Below, in pieces: positions 25,680-33,776 of a stretch of 64,000 bases of DNA. The DNA is taken from contig JBCDKT010000018.1 in assembly GCA_038746285.1 (NCBI GenBank), positions 1-64,000 of the forward strand, read 5' to 3'. The position numbers were made by a program, and so were the translations under genes. The stretch is from Bacteroidota bacterium. Lineage in GTDB: Bacteria > Bacteroidota > Rhodothermia > Rhodothermales > JANQRZ01. Numbering within the stretch: position 1 is the stretch's first letter; each line of letters begins with the position of its first letter. The notes below the pieces were generated by a model that was not told the origin of the DNA, searched no databases, and worked only from the letters and a program-made list of their open reading frames with translations.

Positions 25680-26264
25680 GTGATCCTCGTCATCGACAAC
25701 TACGACTCGTTTACGTACAACCTCGTTCACCTCGTCCAGAGGCACACGGACGCGGTCGACGTCGTACGCAACGATGCGATCTCGCTCGGTGAGATAGAAG
25801 CGCTCGCGCCGGACGGGATTCTGCTCTCGCCCGGCCCCGGGCGTCCGGCCGACGCGGGCATCTCCGAGGCCGTCCTCCGCACGTTTGGGGAGCGCATTCC
25901 GATCCTCGGCGTCTGCCTCGGGCACCAGGCCATCGGCGAGGTCTTCGGCGGGCGCGTCGTCCACGCGCCGACGCTGATGCACGGGAAGACGAGCACGGTT
26001 CGCCACGACGGGCGCACGCTGTTCGAAGACGTGCCGCAGGACTTCGTCGCCACCCGGTACCACTCGCTCGCGGTCCAGCGCGAGACGCTGCCGGACGTGC
26101 TGGAGGTCTCGGCCGAGACCTCGGACGGGGTCATCATGGGCCTCCGCCACCGCAGATTCCCCATCGAAGGCATCCAGTTTCACCCGGAGAGCGTGCTGAC
26201 CGTCGAGGGGCCGGCGCTCATCGCGGGCTGGCTCCGACGCCTCTCAATCTCAACTACCATCTGA
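25680..26264 (+). CDS. trpG: Anthranilate synthase glutamine amidotransferase component
   Basis: The 194-aa class I amidotransferase supplies ammonia for anthranilate synthesis (TrpG) or aminodeoxychorismate (PabA). The catalytic Cys is in LGVCLGHQAIGE, with His/Glu in GIQFHPESV; NYDSFTYNL and LLSPGPGRP are standard. Position at the head of trpD-C-F-B-A supports TrpG. GTG at 25680 abuts the CTGTCCT array. No trpE is found in the window, so its synthase partner is encoded elsewhere. Confidence 0.95.
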   Translation: MILVIDNYDSFTYNLVHLVQRHTDAVDVVRNDAISLGEIEALAPDGILLSPGPGRPADAGISEAVLRTFGERIPILGVCLGHQAIGEVFGGRVVHAPTLMHGKTSTVRHDGRTLFEDVPQDFVATRYHSLAVQRETLPDVLEVSAETSDGVIMGLRHRRFPIEGIQFHPESVLTVEGPALIAGWLRRLSISTTI

Positions 26265-26275
26265 CCCCCACCATT

Positions 26276-27310
26276 TTGCGCTCCTACCTCCAGATCATCG
26301 CCGACAGCGAGACGCTCGACCAAGACCAAGCCGAGGCCGTGATGGGCCTTCTTCTCCGGGGTGAGGCCACGCCCGAGGAGATCGCCGCGCTTCTGCTCGG
26401 CCTCCGCAGCCGAGGCGAGACGCTTGACGAGTTGACCGGCTTCACGAAAGTCATGCGTGAGTATGCCGTGCCGGTCGAAGCGCCGGACGGAGCCATCGAC
26501 CTGTGCGGGACGGGCGGCGACCACGCCGGCTCGTTCAACATCTCGACCGCCGCGTCGTTCGTCGCCGCCGGCGCGGGCGTGATCGTCGCCAAGCACGGCA
26601 ACCGGGCGGTCTCATCGAACGCGGGGTCGGCCGACGTGCTCGCCGCGCTCGGCGTGGACACGTCCCTCGGAGCCGAGGGCGTCGAGGCATGCCTGCGCGA
26701 GGCCGGGATTGCGTTCCTCTTCGCCCCGCTCTTTCATCCGGCGCTGAAGCACGTCATGCCGGTCCGCCGGGCGCTCGGCGTGCGGACGTTCTTCAACATC
26801 CTCGGCCCGCTCTGCAACCCGGCGGGCGTCAAGCGCCAGCTCGTCGGCGCCTTCAGCGAAGAGACGGCCAAGCAGATGGCAGAAATCCTCGTCCGCCTCG
26901 GGAGCGAGCACGTCGTCTGCATCTACGCCCACGACGGCCTCGACGAACTCAGCACCTCCAGCCCGACGACCGTCTACCAGACCGGCAGCCGGCTCGACCC
27001 GTTCGGCGCGCAGACGCTGCTCCAGCAGGTCGTCACGCCGGAGCACTACGGGCTGGCTCGCGTCCGCGCCTCGGAGTTGGACGGCGGGACGGCCGAGGAA
27101 AATGCCGAGATCGTCCGCGCGATTTTGCGGGGCGAGGCCGGGCCGCCGCGCGACATCGTGCTGCTGAACGCCGCCTACGCGCTCCTCGCCAGCGGCCGGT
27201 TCGACGGCCTCGCCGCGTGCCTCGACGCCGCCCGCGCGAGCATCGATTCCGGCTCCGCCCTCGCCAAGCTCGACGCGCTCGTCGAAGCCTCTTACTCATT
27301 TGCTGATTGA
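26276..27310 (+). CDS. trpD: Anthranilate phosphoribosyltransferase
   Basis: The 344-aa enzyme transfers phosphoribose from PRPP to anthranilate. The PRPP-binding loop is LCGTGGDHAGSFNISTAASF near residues 80-100, followed by KHGNRAVSSNAGSADVL and FNILGPLCNPA. TTG 26276 gives the standard LRSYLQIIADSE N-terminus and is only 11 bp after trpG, so the two are co-transcribed. Its TGA lies inside the left arm of a 19-bp hairpin. Confidence 0.97.
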   Translation: MRSYLQIIADSETLDQDQAEAVMGLLLRGEATPEEIAALLLGLRSRGETLDELTGFTKVMREYAVPVEAPDGAIDLCGTGGDHAGSFNISTAASFVAAGAGVIVAKHGNRAVSSNAGSADVLAALGVDTSLGAEGVEACLREAGIAFLFAPLFHPALKHVMPVRRALGVRTFFNILGPLCNPAGVKRQLVGAFSEETAKQMAEILVRLGSEHVVCIYAHDGLDELSTSSPTTVYQTGSRLDPFGAQTLLQQVVTPEHYGLARVRASELDGGTAEENAEIVRAILRGEAGPPRDIVLLNAAYALLASGRFDGLAACLDAARASIDSGSALAKLDALVEASYSFAD

Positions 27311-27360
27311 GTGACTGGCTGATGGGGTGATTGAACATCCAATCAGCCAGTCACTCAATC
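27305..27360. repeat. Perfect 19-bp inverted repeat between trpD and trpC
   Basis: GATTGAGTGACTGGCTGAT (27305-27323) is exactly complementary to 27342-27360 across an 18-nt loop, with another GATCACTCAAT-like copy just after. There is no T-run, so simple termination is unlikely. It could adjust mRNA stability or the ratio of trpD and trpC products. It resembles the other word-like inverted repeats of this window. Confidence 0.85.
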
Positions 27361-27373
27361 GCCCGATCACTCA

Positions 27374-28180
27374 ATGAACACCCTCGACCGTATCCTCGAC
27401 GACACCCGCGCCCTCGTTGCCCGTCGGAAGACCGAGGCATCCGTCGCCGACCTCGAAGCGCGCCCTGCGTTCTCGGCCCCGACGCGGCCCTTCGCCGGGG
27501 CGCTGCGCCGGGACGACCTCGCCGTCATCGCCGAGATCAAAAAGGCATCGCCCTCGCAGGGCGTGATCAGGCCCGACTTCGACCCGGTCGAGATCGCGGG
27601 GCAGTACGAGCGAGGCGGGGCCGCCGCGCTCTCGGTCCTCACCGAGCCGCTGTACTTCCAGGGATCGCTCGACATCCTCGCCGCCGTCCGCGCCGCCACC
27701 GACCTGCCGATTCTGCGGAAGGACTTTGTCGTCGACGAATACCAGCTTGTCGAGGCCCGCGCCTACGGCGCCGACGCCGTGCTCCTGATCGCCGCCGCGC
27801 TCGACCCGGCCGCGCTGCACGACCTCCACGACGCCGCCACCGACCTCGGCCTGGCCTGCCTCGTGGAACTGCACGCCGAGGCCGAGCTAGAAGCCCTCGA
27901 CCTCGCCCGCGTCCAGGTTCTCGGTGTCAACAACCGCGACCTGCGGACGTTCGAGGTCGACATCGAGCGTGCCCCGCGCGTCCTCGCCGGCGTGCCGGAG
28001 CGCATCGCCCGCGTCGCTGAGAGCGGCCTCAAGACCGCCGCCGACCTCGCGCTGCTTCGCCGTCGCGGGATCGACGCCGTCCTTATCGGCGAGACGTTCA
28101 TGCGTGCTCCTGACCCGGGTGCGGCGCTCGCTGGTCTCCGCCGCGACACCGCCCGCCTCCTTGCCACTCAATCCGTATGA
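27374..28180 (+). CDS. trpC: Indole-3-glycerol phosphate synthase
   Basis: The 268-aa TIM-barrel enzyme closes the indole ring of CdRP. Visible motifs are IAEIKKASPSQGVIRPDFDP (catalytic Lys and phosphate region), LTEPLYFQGSLD, ILRKDFVVDEYQ, LVELHAEAE, GVNNRDLRTF and VAESGLKTAADL. It overlaps trpF by ATGA (28177-28180), indicating translational coupling. Confidence 0.97.
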   Translation: MNTLDRILDDTRALVARRKTEASVADLEARPAFSAPTRPFAGALRRDDLAVIAEIKKASPSQGVIRPDFDPVEIAGQYERGGAAALSVLTEPLYFQGSLDILAAVRAATDLPILRKDFVVDEYQLVEARAYGADAVLLIAAALDPAALHDLHDAATDLGLACLVELHAEAELEALDLARVQVLGVNNRDLRTFEVDIERAPRVLAGVPERIARVAESGLKTAADLALLRRRGIDAVLIGETFMRAPDPGAALAGLRRDTARLLATQSV

Positions 28181-28821
28181 CCCGAACGAAAATCAAAATC
28201 TGCGGCCTCACCCAGCTTGCCGACGCCCGCTACTGCGCCGGGGCTGGGGCTGACTACCTCGGCTTCATCCAGTACGAGGACAGCCCGCGCTACGTCGCGC
28301 CGAAGGTAGCGAAGGAGATCATCGACTGGCTGGACGGGATCGAGGCCGTCGGCGTGTTCGTGAACGAGGACGCGGAGGCGGTCAACGCCCGCTGCGCCGA
28401 GGTCGGGTTCGGGCTGGCGCAGCTCCACGGGCACGAGCCGCCGGAGGTCGTCGCTGCCGTCGAGGTGCCGACCATCAAGTCGTTCCGGGTGCAGCACGAC
28501 GCGTCGAGTGAGCAGCTGCGAGCGCTGATGCTGCCCTACCAGGGTGTGGCCGACTTCTTCCTACTCGACACCCACAAGACGAGCCTCTGGGGCGGCACCG
28601 GCGAGAGCTTCAACTGGCGCCTCGCCCGCGACCTCGCCGCCGAGTTTCCCCTCTTCCTCGCCGGCGGCATCAACGCCGAGAACGTGCAGGAGGCCATCGA
28701 CACGATGCAGCCCTACGCCGTCGACCTCTCCTCGTCGGTCGAGTCCGAGCCGGGCATCAAGGACTTCGACAAACTCTACGACTTCTTCGAGGCATACCGC
28801 GACGCGGTGGAGGTGGACTGA
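28177..28821 (+). CDS. trpF: Phosphoribosylanthranilate isomerase
   Basis: The 214-aa enzyme isomerises PRA to CdRP. The N-terminal [16 protein letters not shown] with the catalytic Cys, [24 protein letters not shown] and [15 protein letters not shown] are family features, as is the [14 protein letters not shown] phosphate site. Start and stop overlap trpC and trpB (ATGA at 28177 and TGATG at 28819-28823), so it is tightly embedded in the operon. Confidence 0.96.
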   Translation: MTRTKIKICGLTQLADARYCAGAGADYLGFIQYEDSPRYVAPKVAKEIIDWLDGIEAVGVFVNEDAEAVNARCAEVGFGLAQLHGHEPPEVVAAVEVPTIKSFRVQHDASSEQLRALMLPYQGVADFFLLDTHKTSLWGGTGESFNWRLARDLAAEFPLFLAGGINAENVQEAIDTMQPYAVDLSSSVESEPGIKDFDKLYDFFEAYRDAVEVD

Positions 28822-30035
28822 TGGAGACCGCGACGCAGGCCTATACCGCCCCCGACGCGCGAGGCCGCTTCGGCGACTACGGCGGGGCGTTCGTTCCCGA
28901 AATCCTCGTCCCGGTTCTGGAGGAGCTGAAGACGGCCTACGCCGAGGCGAAAGACGACCCCGCGTTCCAGCGCGAGGTCGACAGCCTGCTGCGCGACTAC
29001 GTCGGGCGGCCCACGCCGCTCTCCTTCGCCGACCGGCTGACCGAACGCCTCAGTGGGCAGCGTGGCGGGCCGAGGATTTACCTCAAGCGCGAGGACCTCT
29101 GCCACACCGGGGCGCACAAGATCAACAACACGATCGGGCAGGTGCTCCTCGCCCGGCGGATGGGCAAGCGGCGGATCATCGCTGAGACCGGGGCGGGCCA
29201 GCACGGCGTCGCCACGGCGACGGTCTGCGCCAAGTTCGGGCTCGACTGCATCGTGTTCATGGGGGCCGAAGACATCGAGCGGCAGCGCCTCAACGTGGAG
29301 CGGATGCGGCTGCTCGGGGCCGAGGTGCGCCCGGCGACGAGCGGGAGCCGCACGCTGAAGGACGCCACCAACGAGGCGATCCGCGACTGGGTCTCGCACC
29401 CGGGCGACACGTTCTATATCATCGGCTCGGTCGTCGGCCCGCACCCGTACCCGATGCTGGTGCGCGACTTCCACCGCGTAATCGGGGAAGAGACGCGGCG
29501 CCAACTCCGCGAAGTCGAGGGCCGCGAGACGCCCGACGCGGTCGTGGCGTGCGTCGGCGGCGGCTCGAACGCGATGGGCATCTTCTACCCGTTTCTGGAT
29601 GACGAGACCGACCTCTACGGCATCGAGGCGGCGGGCGAAGGCCTGGACGGCCGCCACGCGGCCACGCTCTCGCTCGGCACGCCGGGCGTGCTGCACGGGG
29701 CGATGAGCTACCTCCTGCAGGACGACGCGGGGCAGGTGGAGGTCGCCCACTCGGTCTCGGCGGGGTTGGACTACCCGGGCGTCGGGCCGGAGCACAGCCA
29801 CCTCAAGGACACGGGCCGCGTGATCTACCGCGCCGTGACCGATGCCGAGGCGCTGGAGGGGGTCCGGCTGCTGTCGCGGACCGAGGGCATCATCCCCGCG
29901 CTCGAAACCGCCCACGCCGTCGCCGCCCTGCCCGCGATCTGCGCCGAGATGGACGAAAATCAGATCGTCGTCATCAACGTCTCCGGGCGCGGCGACAAAG
30001 ACATGGCAACGATCTCCGCGCGCCTTCCTGCGTAA
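28821..30035 (+). CDS. trpB: Tryptophan synthase beta chain
   Basis: The 404-aa PLP enzyme joins indole and serine. It has the N-terminal [13 protein letters not shown], the PLP lysine in [32 protein letters not shown] for the cofactor phosphate and the C-terminal [10 protein letters not shown]. It is a TrpB1-type, TrpA-dependent sequence. A Uma2 gene separates it from trpA, an unusual break in the trpBA pair. Confidence 0.98.
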   Translation: METATQAYTAPDARGRFGDYGGAFVPEILVPVLEELKTAYAEAKDDPAFQREVDSLLRDYVGRPTPLSFADRLTERLSGQRGGPRIYLKREDLCHTGAHKINNTIGQVLLARRMGKRRIIAETGAGQHGVATATVCAKFGLDCIVFMGAEDIERQRLNVERMRLLGAEVRPATSGSRTLKDATNEAIRDWVSHPGDTFYIIGSVVGPHPYPMLVRDFHRVIGEETRRQLREVEGRETPDAVVACVGGGSNAMGIFYPFLDDETDLYGIEAAGEGLDGRHAATLSLGTPGVLHGAMSYLLQDDAGQVEVAHSVSAGLDYPGVGPEHSHLKDTGRVIYRAVTDAEALEGVRLLSRTEGIIPALETAHAVAALPAICAEMDENQIVVINVSGRGDKDMATISARLPA

Positions 30036-30070
30036 GACCTGGACTTTTGACTGAGAGACTGAGGTCCCCG

Positions 30071-30766
30071 ATGCCTGCCCTCACCGACACCCTGCCCTAC
30101 ACCCTCCGGCGCTTCTCAGCGGAGGAGGTCGACCGATTGCGGCAGGCCGGCATCCTGCCCGACGGCGGCTACCGGCTCGACGACGGCGTGCCGGTGATGG
30201 CAGGCACCGACCGCGCGTGGCACTTCACGGTCGAGGACTACTACCGGATGGTCGAGGCCGGCGTCCTGCGCCCGGACGAGCGCACCGAACTCTTCGAAGG
30301 CCACATTCTGCATATGTCTCCACCAAGCAGCTTCCATTCTAGCACCGTCAGCCGTATCGCTCGCCTGCTGACGCTCCTCGCAGGGGAGCGCGCCATCGTC
30401 CGAACCCAAGACCCGATCCAACTCGGCGACACGCACCCGGAGCCGGACGTGGCGCTGCTGCGCCCGCGCGAGGACTTCTACGCCCGCGCCCACCCGCACC
30501 CGCTGGACGTGCTGCTCGCGGTCGAGGTGTCGATGAGCACGCTCGCGTTCGACCAGGGGCCGAAGCTGGCGAAGTACGCCGAGTACGGGATCCCCGAGGT
30601 GTGGATCGTCGCGCCCGAGGAGGGGTGGGTCGAGGTGTGCCGGAGGCCGGACGTGGACCGCTACGTCACCGTCACGCGGCACGCGCACGGCGAAGCGCTC
30701 GCGGTCGAAGCCCTCCCCGGTCTCGCCTTCACCGTCGCCGACGTGCTCGGCCCGGCGCGCTCATGA
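30071..30766 (+). CDS. Uma2 family endonuclease-like protein within the trp operon
   Basis: The 231-aa product has a ~55-residue N-terminal extension ([21 protein letters not shown]) and then a Uma2/DUF820 domain: [57 protein letters not shown] and [11 protein letters not shown]. It lies 35 bp after trpB, and its stop overlaps the trpA start (ATGA, 30763-30766), so it is part of the operon's translation chain. A role in Trp synthesis is not known for this family; insertion of a mobile-prone gene is the simplest view. Confidence 0.85.
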   Translation: MPALTDTLPYTLRRFSAEEVDRLRQAGILPDGGYRLDDGVPVMAGTDRAWHFTVEDYYRMVEAGVLRPDERTELFEGHILHMSPPSSFHSSTVSRIARLLTLLAGERAIVRTQDPIQLGDTHPEPDVALLRPREDFYARAHPHPLDVLLAVEVSMSTLAFDQGPKLAKYAEYGIPEVWIVAPEEGWVEVCRRPDVDRYVTVTRHAHGEALAVEALPGLAFTVADVLGPARS

Positions 30767-31590
30767 CCGGCCGGCTCCGAACGACCCTCGCCGCCTGCCG
30801 GAAGCGTGGCGACAAGGCGATGGGCCTCTTCCTCACGAACGGCTTCCCGCACCCCGACGCGACGCTCCCGATCCTCCGCGCTGCGGACGCCGCCGGGGCC
30901 GACTTCATCGAACTCGGCATGCCGTTCTCCGACCCCCTCGCCGAGGGCCTGCCGATCCAGCACGCCTCGGAGCGGGCGCTCCGGCATGGGGTCACGATGG
31001 CCGATGCGTTTCGCACCGCCGAGCGGTTCCGGGCTGAGAGTGAGACGCCGCTGCTCATGATGGGCTACGTCAACCCCGTCCTCCGCTACGGCGTCGGCAC
31101 CTTCTGCCGCGACGCGGCGGCGGCGGGCGTAGACGGCCTTATCCTCCCCGACCTCCCGCCCGAAGAGGCCGGCCTGGTCGAGCGCGAGGCGGGCGCGGCG
31201 GGACTCGGCCTTACGCTCCTCGTCGCTCCGAACACCTCGGACGAGCGCGTCCGGCAGGTCGACGCGCAGGCGACGGCGTTCGTCTACGCGGTCTCGGTGG
31301 CTGGACTGACCGGGAGCGACCTGGACGGACTCGGTGGAATCTCTGCGTATCTGCGCCGCGTGCGGGGCCTCGTCCACAACAATCCGCTGCTCGTCGGGTT
31401 CGGGATACGGACCCACGCCGACGCTCTCGCGCTCAGCGAGCACACCGACGGCTTCATCGTTGGCACCGCCCTCATCCGGCTCGCCGAGGCGCTGTGGGAC
31501 GACGCCTCGCTCACCGACGCCGAGCGCCTCGCCCGCGTCCGCCGCTTCGCCCGCGAACTGAAACACGGAACGACTCCGCTTTCGGCATGA
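30763..31590 (+). CDS. trpA: Tryptophan synthase alpha chain
   Basis: The 275-aa TIM-barrel subunit cleaves indole-3-glycerol phosphate. The catalytic Glu is in [15 protein letters not shown] and the Asp in [11 protein letters not shown]; the phosphate loop [13 protein letters not shown] and VGTALI are present. ATG at 30763 overlaps the Uma2 stop, and its own TGA overlaps the next ATG (31587-31590). Confidence 0.97.
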   Translation: MTGRLRTTLAACRKRGDKAMGLFLTNGFPHPDATLPILRAADAAGADFIELGMPFSDPLAEGLPIQHASERALRHGVTMADAFRTAERFRAESETPLLMMGYVNPVLRYGVGTFCRDAAAAGVDGLILPDLPPEEAGLVEREAGAAGLGLTLLVAPNTSDERVRQVDAQATAFVYAVSVAGLTGSDLDGLGGISAYLRRVRGLVHNNPLLVGFGIRTHADALALSEHTDGFIVGTALIRLAEALWDDASLTDAERLARVRRFARELKHGTTPLSA

Positions 31591-32729
31591 CATCTCTTCT
31601 CCGATTCGCAGCCGCGTTCGCCCTTCTCGTGACGGCGGGATGCGGCACCGTCACCGAGTACAAGCCCCCCGCCGTCGGCAAGAAGGGCGAGATCATGGTG
31701 GTGACCGACTCGGCGACGTGGAACGGGCCGGTCGGCGAGGCGCTGCGCGCGACGGTCGGGCGCAGCCTGCGGACGTTCCCGCAGCCGACCCCCGCCTTCA
31801 CGCTACGCCACGAGTCCCTGAGCGAGTTCTCGCTCGACGGGCTGCGCCGCCAGCACAGCGTCATCTTCGCCGCCCCCTACACCGGCACCTCCGAGACCGC
31901 CCGCTTCATTCGCGCCCGGCTCGACTCGGCGGGCGTGCAGGCGCTCGAACGTGGCGGGCGGGGCCTCATCACCCGGCCCGACCTCTGGATGCGCGACCAA
32001 CTCATCGCCTACGCCACGGCTCCCACCGACTCGGCCCTCGTCCAGCAGCTCCGCGCCGGGGGCGACGACCTCCGCACGGCCTTCAACCGCCTCGCCCGCA
32101 CGCGCACGACCGAGGACATGTTCGACAAAGCGCGGCAGACCGAGATCGAGGCCGACCTCCTCGACCGGCACGGCTTCGCCGTCGGCATCCAGCACGACTA
32201 CGTCCGCGCCGTCGACACGACGTTCGTCAACGATCAGGGCACGCGGGGGACGTTCGTCCGCTACCGCCGCTTCGCCGGGCAGGACTCGTGGCGCGACTTC
32301 TTCGTCTACTACGAGGAAGACCCGCGCCTGACGCGGCTCGCGCCCGAGGCGGTCCGCGCCCTCCGCAACGACCTCACCCAGCGGTTCATCCGAGGCACCT
32401 TCGCCGACAGCTACATCGCCATCGAAGACCGAGACCCGGTCGGGCGGCCGGTCGAGGCCGACACCGTGGACCTCGGCGGGCGCTTCGCGATCGAGACGCG
32501 CGGGACGTGGCGGCTGACCGGCGACATCATGGGCGGGCCGTTCGTGAGCTACGCCTTTTTCGACGAGGACACGGGCCGGTTCTACCTCATCGACGGGATG
32601 ATCTTCGGCCCGCGCTACTCGGCCGCCGAGAAGCGCGAGTTCCTCCGCCAGATGGAAGCCATCGCTTACACCTTCCGCACCGACGGCGGGGGCGTCGAGG
32701 TCCTCGCCGACAGTGGGGACGAGGGGTGA
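31587..32729 (+). CDS. DUF4837 family lipoprotein
   Basis: The 380-aa product starts with a lipoprotein signal ([16 protein letters not shown], lipid Cys at 19) and has the DUF4837 N-terminus ([23 protein letters not shown]). Later segments such as [23 protein letters not shown] and [23 protein letters not shown] match this Bacteroidota-associated family of unknown function. It is coupled to trpA by an ATGA overlap, so it is co-translated with the end of the trp operon although no metabolic link is evident. Confidence 0.85.
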   Translation: MTSLLRFAAAFALLVTAGCGTVTEYKPPAVGKKGEIMVVTDSATWNGPVGEALRATVGRSLRTFPQPTPAFTLRHESLSEFSLDGLRRQHSVIFAAPYTGTSETARFIRARLDSAGVQALERGGRGLITRPDLWMRDQLIAYATAPTDSALVQQLRAGGDDLRTAFNRLARTRTTEDMFDKARQTEIEADLLDRHGFAVGIQHDYVRAVDTTFVNDQGTRGTFVRYRRFAGQDSWRDFFVYYEEDPRLTRLAPEAVRALRNDLTQRFIRGTFADSYIAIEDRDPVGRPVEADTVDLGGRFAIETRGTWRLTGDIMGGPFVSYAFFDEDTGRFYLIDGMIFGPRYSAAEKREFLRQMEAIAYTFRTDGGGVEVLADSGDEG

Positions 32730-32753
32730 CGAGGCGAGGCAGGAGTGGGAAGA

Positions 32754-32786
32754 GTGGGAGGAATGGACAGCGGACGGTGAGGGGCG
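32754..32786. repeat. Purine-rich left arm of cassette D
   Basis: It begins with GTGGGAGGAATGGA (32754-32767), the 14-mer shared with cassettes A and B, and continues GGACAGCGGACGGTGAGG. GGACAGCG and GACGGTG pair with words in the CGCTGTCCACCGTCTCACC stretch after the core. Confidence 0.55.
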
Positions 32787-32819
32787 CTGGCATAGGGCAC
32801 AGCGGCCTCGGTACCTTGT
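32787..32819 (+). promoter_or_regulatory. Cassette D promoter core
   Basis: CTG at 32787-32789, 22 bases, then TACCTTGT at 32812-32819. The GCGC dyad in the spacer is degenerate (GGCATAGGGCACAGCGG), but the GGCCTCGG end and spacing match the other cassettes. It precedes the AtuA-like gene by 64 bases. Confidence 0.5.
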
Positions 32820-32883
32820 TTGACCTCTCTGACTACACCGCTTCGCTGTCCACCGTCTCACCGCACAAACCGTCCCCGAGTCC

Positions 32884-33210
32884 TTGAAAACGAACCTTCT
32901 CCAGATCGCCCACGCCCGCAGCGGCGACAAAGGCGACGCGGTCAACGTCGGCCTCATCGCCCGCAACCCGAAGCACTACGATTTCCTACGCGAGACCGTC
33001 ACCGCCGAGCGCGTCAAGGTTCACTTCGGCCCGATGTGCAAGGGCGAGGTCGAGCGCTTCGAACTCCCCAACCTCGGCGCGCTGAACTTCCTGCTGCACG
33101 AGGCCCTCGGCGGCGGCGGCACCGTCTCGCTCAAGCTCGACGCGCAGGGCAAGACTTACGCCGCCCGCCTCCTGCGGATGGAAGTGGACGTGCCGGACGA
33201 GCTGCGCTAG
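32884..33210 (+). CDS. AtuA-like ferredoxin-fold domain protein
   Basis: The 108-aa product matches the C-terminal domain of the AtuA/DUF1446 family: LLQIAHARSGDKGDAVNVGLIAR at the start, then KVHFGPMCKGEVERFELPNLGALNFLLHEALGGGG. In acyclic terpene utilisation proteins it follows a larger domain; here it is free-standing. The large partner is not in the window. Start TTG at 32884 is the only one that fits, directly after the pyrimidine arm of cassette D. Confidence 0.85.
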   Translation: MKTNLLQIAHARSGDKGDAVNVGLIARNPKHYDFLRETVTAERVKVHFGPMCKGEVERFELPNLGALNFLLHEALGGGGTVSLKLDAQGKTYAARLLRMEVDVPDELR

Positions 33211-33212
33211 GT

Positions 33213-33596
33213 ATGGAAGAGCAGACGTGCGAACGAGCGGAAGCGTCGCTGGCCCCGCCGCAGCGATGCCGTCCGTCCTCTGTCCTCTGTCTTCTGTCCT
33301 CCGCTCTCTTCCTCACTGCCTGCGGAGCCGAGCAGCCGACCGCCCCCAGCCTTTCGGACAGCCTGATGGTCGACGTGCTCGTCGAGGTCCACCTCGCCGA
33401 CGCGCGCGCCGCCCACACGGGTGAGTCGCGGGACAGCCTCCGCGCGGCCGCCCTCGCACCCTTCGGCCTGGACACCCTAGCCTTCCGGCAGGCGCTCGAC
33501 TACTACGCCCAGCACCCGGGCCTCTACGCTCCGGTCTACACTCGTGCCCTCGACCAGGTGATCCGCGAGCGACGCCTGGAGGAGGAGGAGCCGTGA
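33213..33596 (+). CDS. DUF4296-like lipoprotein
   Basis: The 127-aa product has a hydrophobic segment SSVLCLLSSALFLTAC ending in a lipobox (C37) and a short helical domain beginning LSDSLMVDVLVEVHLADA, like DUF4296 proteins of Bacteroidota (function unknown). The signal segment is encoded by four 7-bp GTCCTCT-type repeats (33275-33302), the same word as the array before trpG. The n-region before it is unusually long and polar, so the true start may be internal; ATG 33213 follows the AtuA-like stop by 2 bp. Confidence 0.65.
   Translation: MEEQTCERAEASLAPPQRCRPSSVLCLLSSALFLTACGAEQPTAPSLSDSLMVDVLVEVHLADARAAHTGESRDSLRAAALAPFGLDTLAFRQALDYYAQHPGLYAPVYTRALDQVIRERRLEEEEP
33275..33302 (+). repeat. 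GTCCTCT x4 array encoding a signal peptide
   Basis: Four 7-bp units (two perfect GTCCTCT, then GTCTTCT and GTCCTCC) lie inside the lipoprotein gene and encode its Ser/Val/Leu/Cys hydrophobic core. Inverted copies of the word occur after the gene at 33618-33645. Confidence 0.8.
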
Positions 33597-33645
33597 GACG
33601 GTGGACGGTGAGACGGTGGACAGAGGACGGTGGGACAGAGGACGG

Positions 33646-33678
33646 TTGGCGCGGAGCGCGACGGTCTCGGTAGTTTTA
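33646..33678 (+). promoter_or_regulatory. Cassette E promoter core before pepT
   Basis: TTG at 33646-33648, a 22-base spacer with GCGCGGAGCGCGACGG, and TAGTTTTA at 33671-33678. The left arm (33597-33645) is made of GAGACGGTGGACGGT and GGACAGAGGACGG words. Confidence 0.65.
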
Positions 33679-33690
33679 ACGGCTTTACTT

Positions 33691-33776
33691 CGCCCATCCG
33701 CCCATCCGCCCATCCGCCCATCCGCCCATCCGCCCATCCGCCCATCCGCCCATCCGCCCATTCGCCCATCCGCCCG
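33691..33776 (+). repeat. Tandem (CGCCCATC) x10 array abutting pepT start
   Basis: Ten 8-bp units, one variant (CGCCCATT at 33755-33762), plus a partial unit run to the pepT ATG. The unit length is not a multiple of three, so copy-number change would alter only the untranslated leader. Confidence 0.9.
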
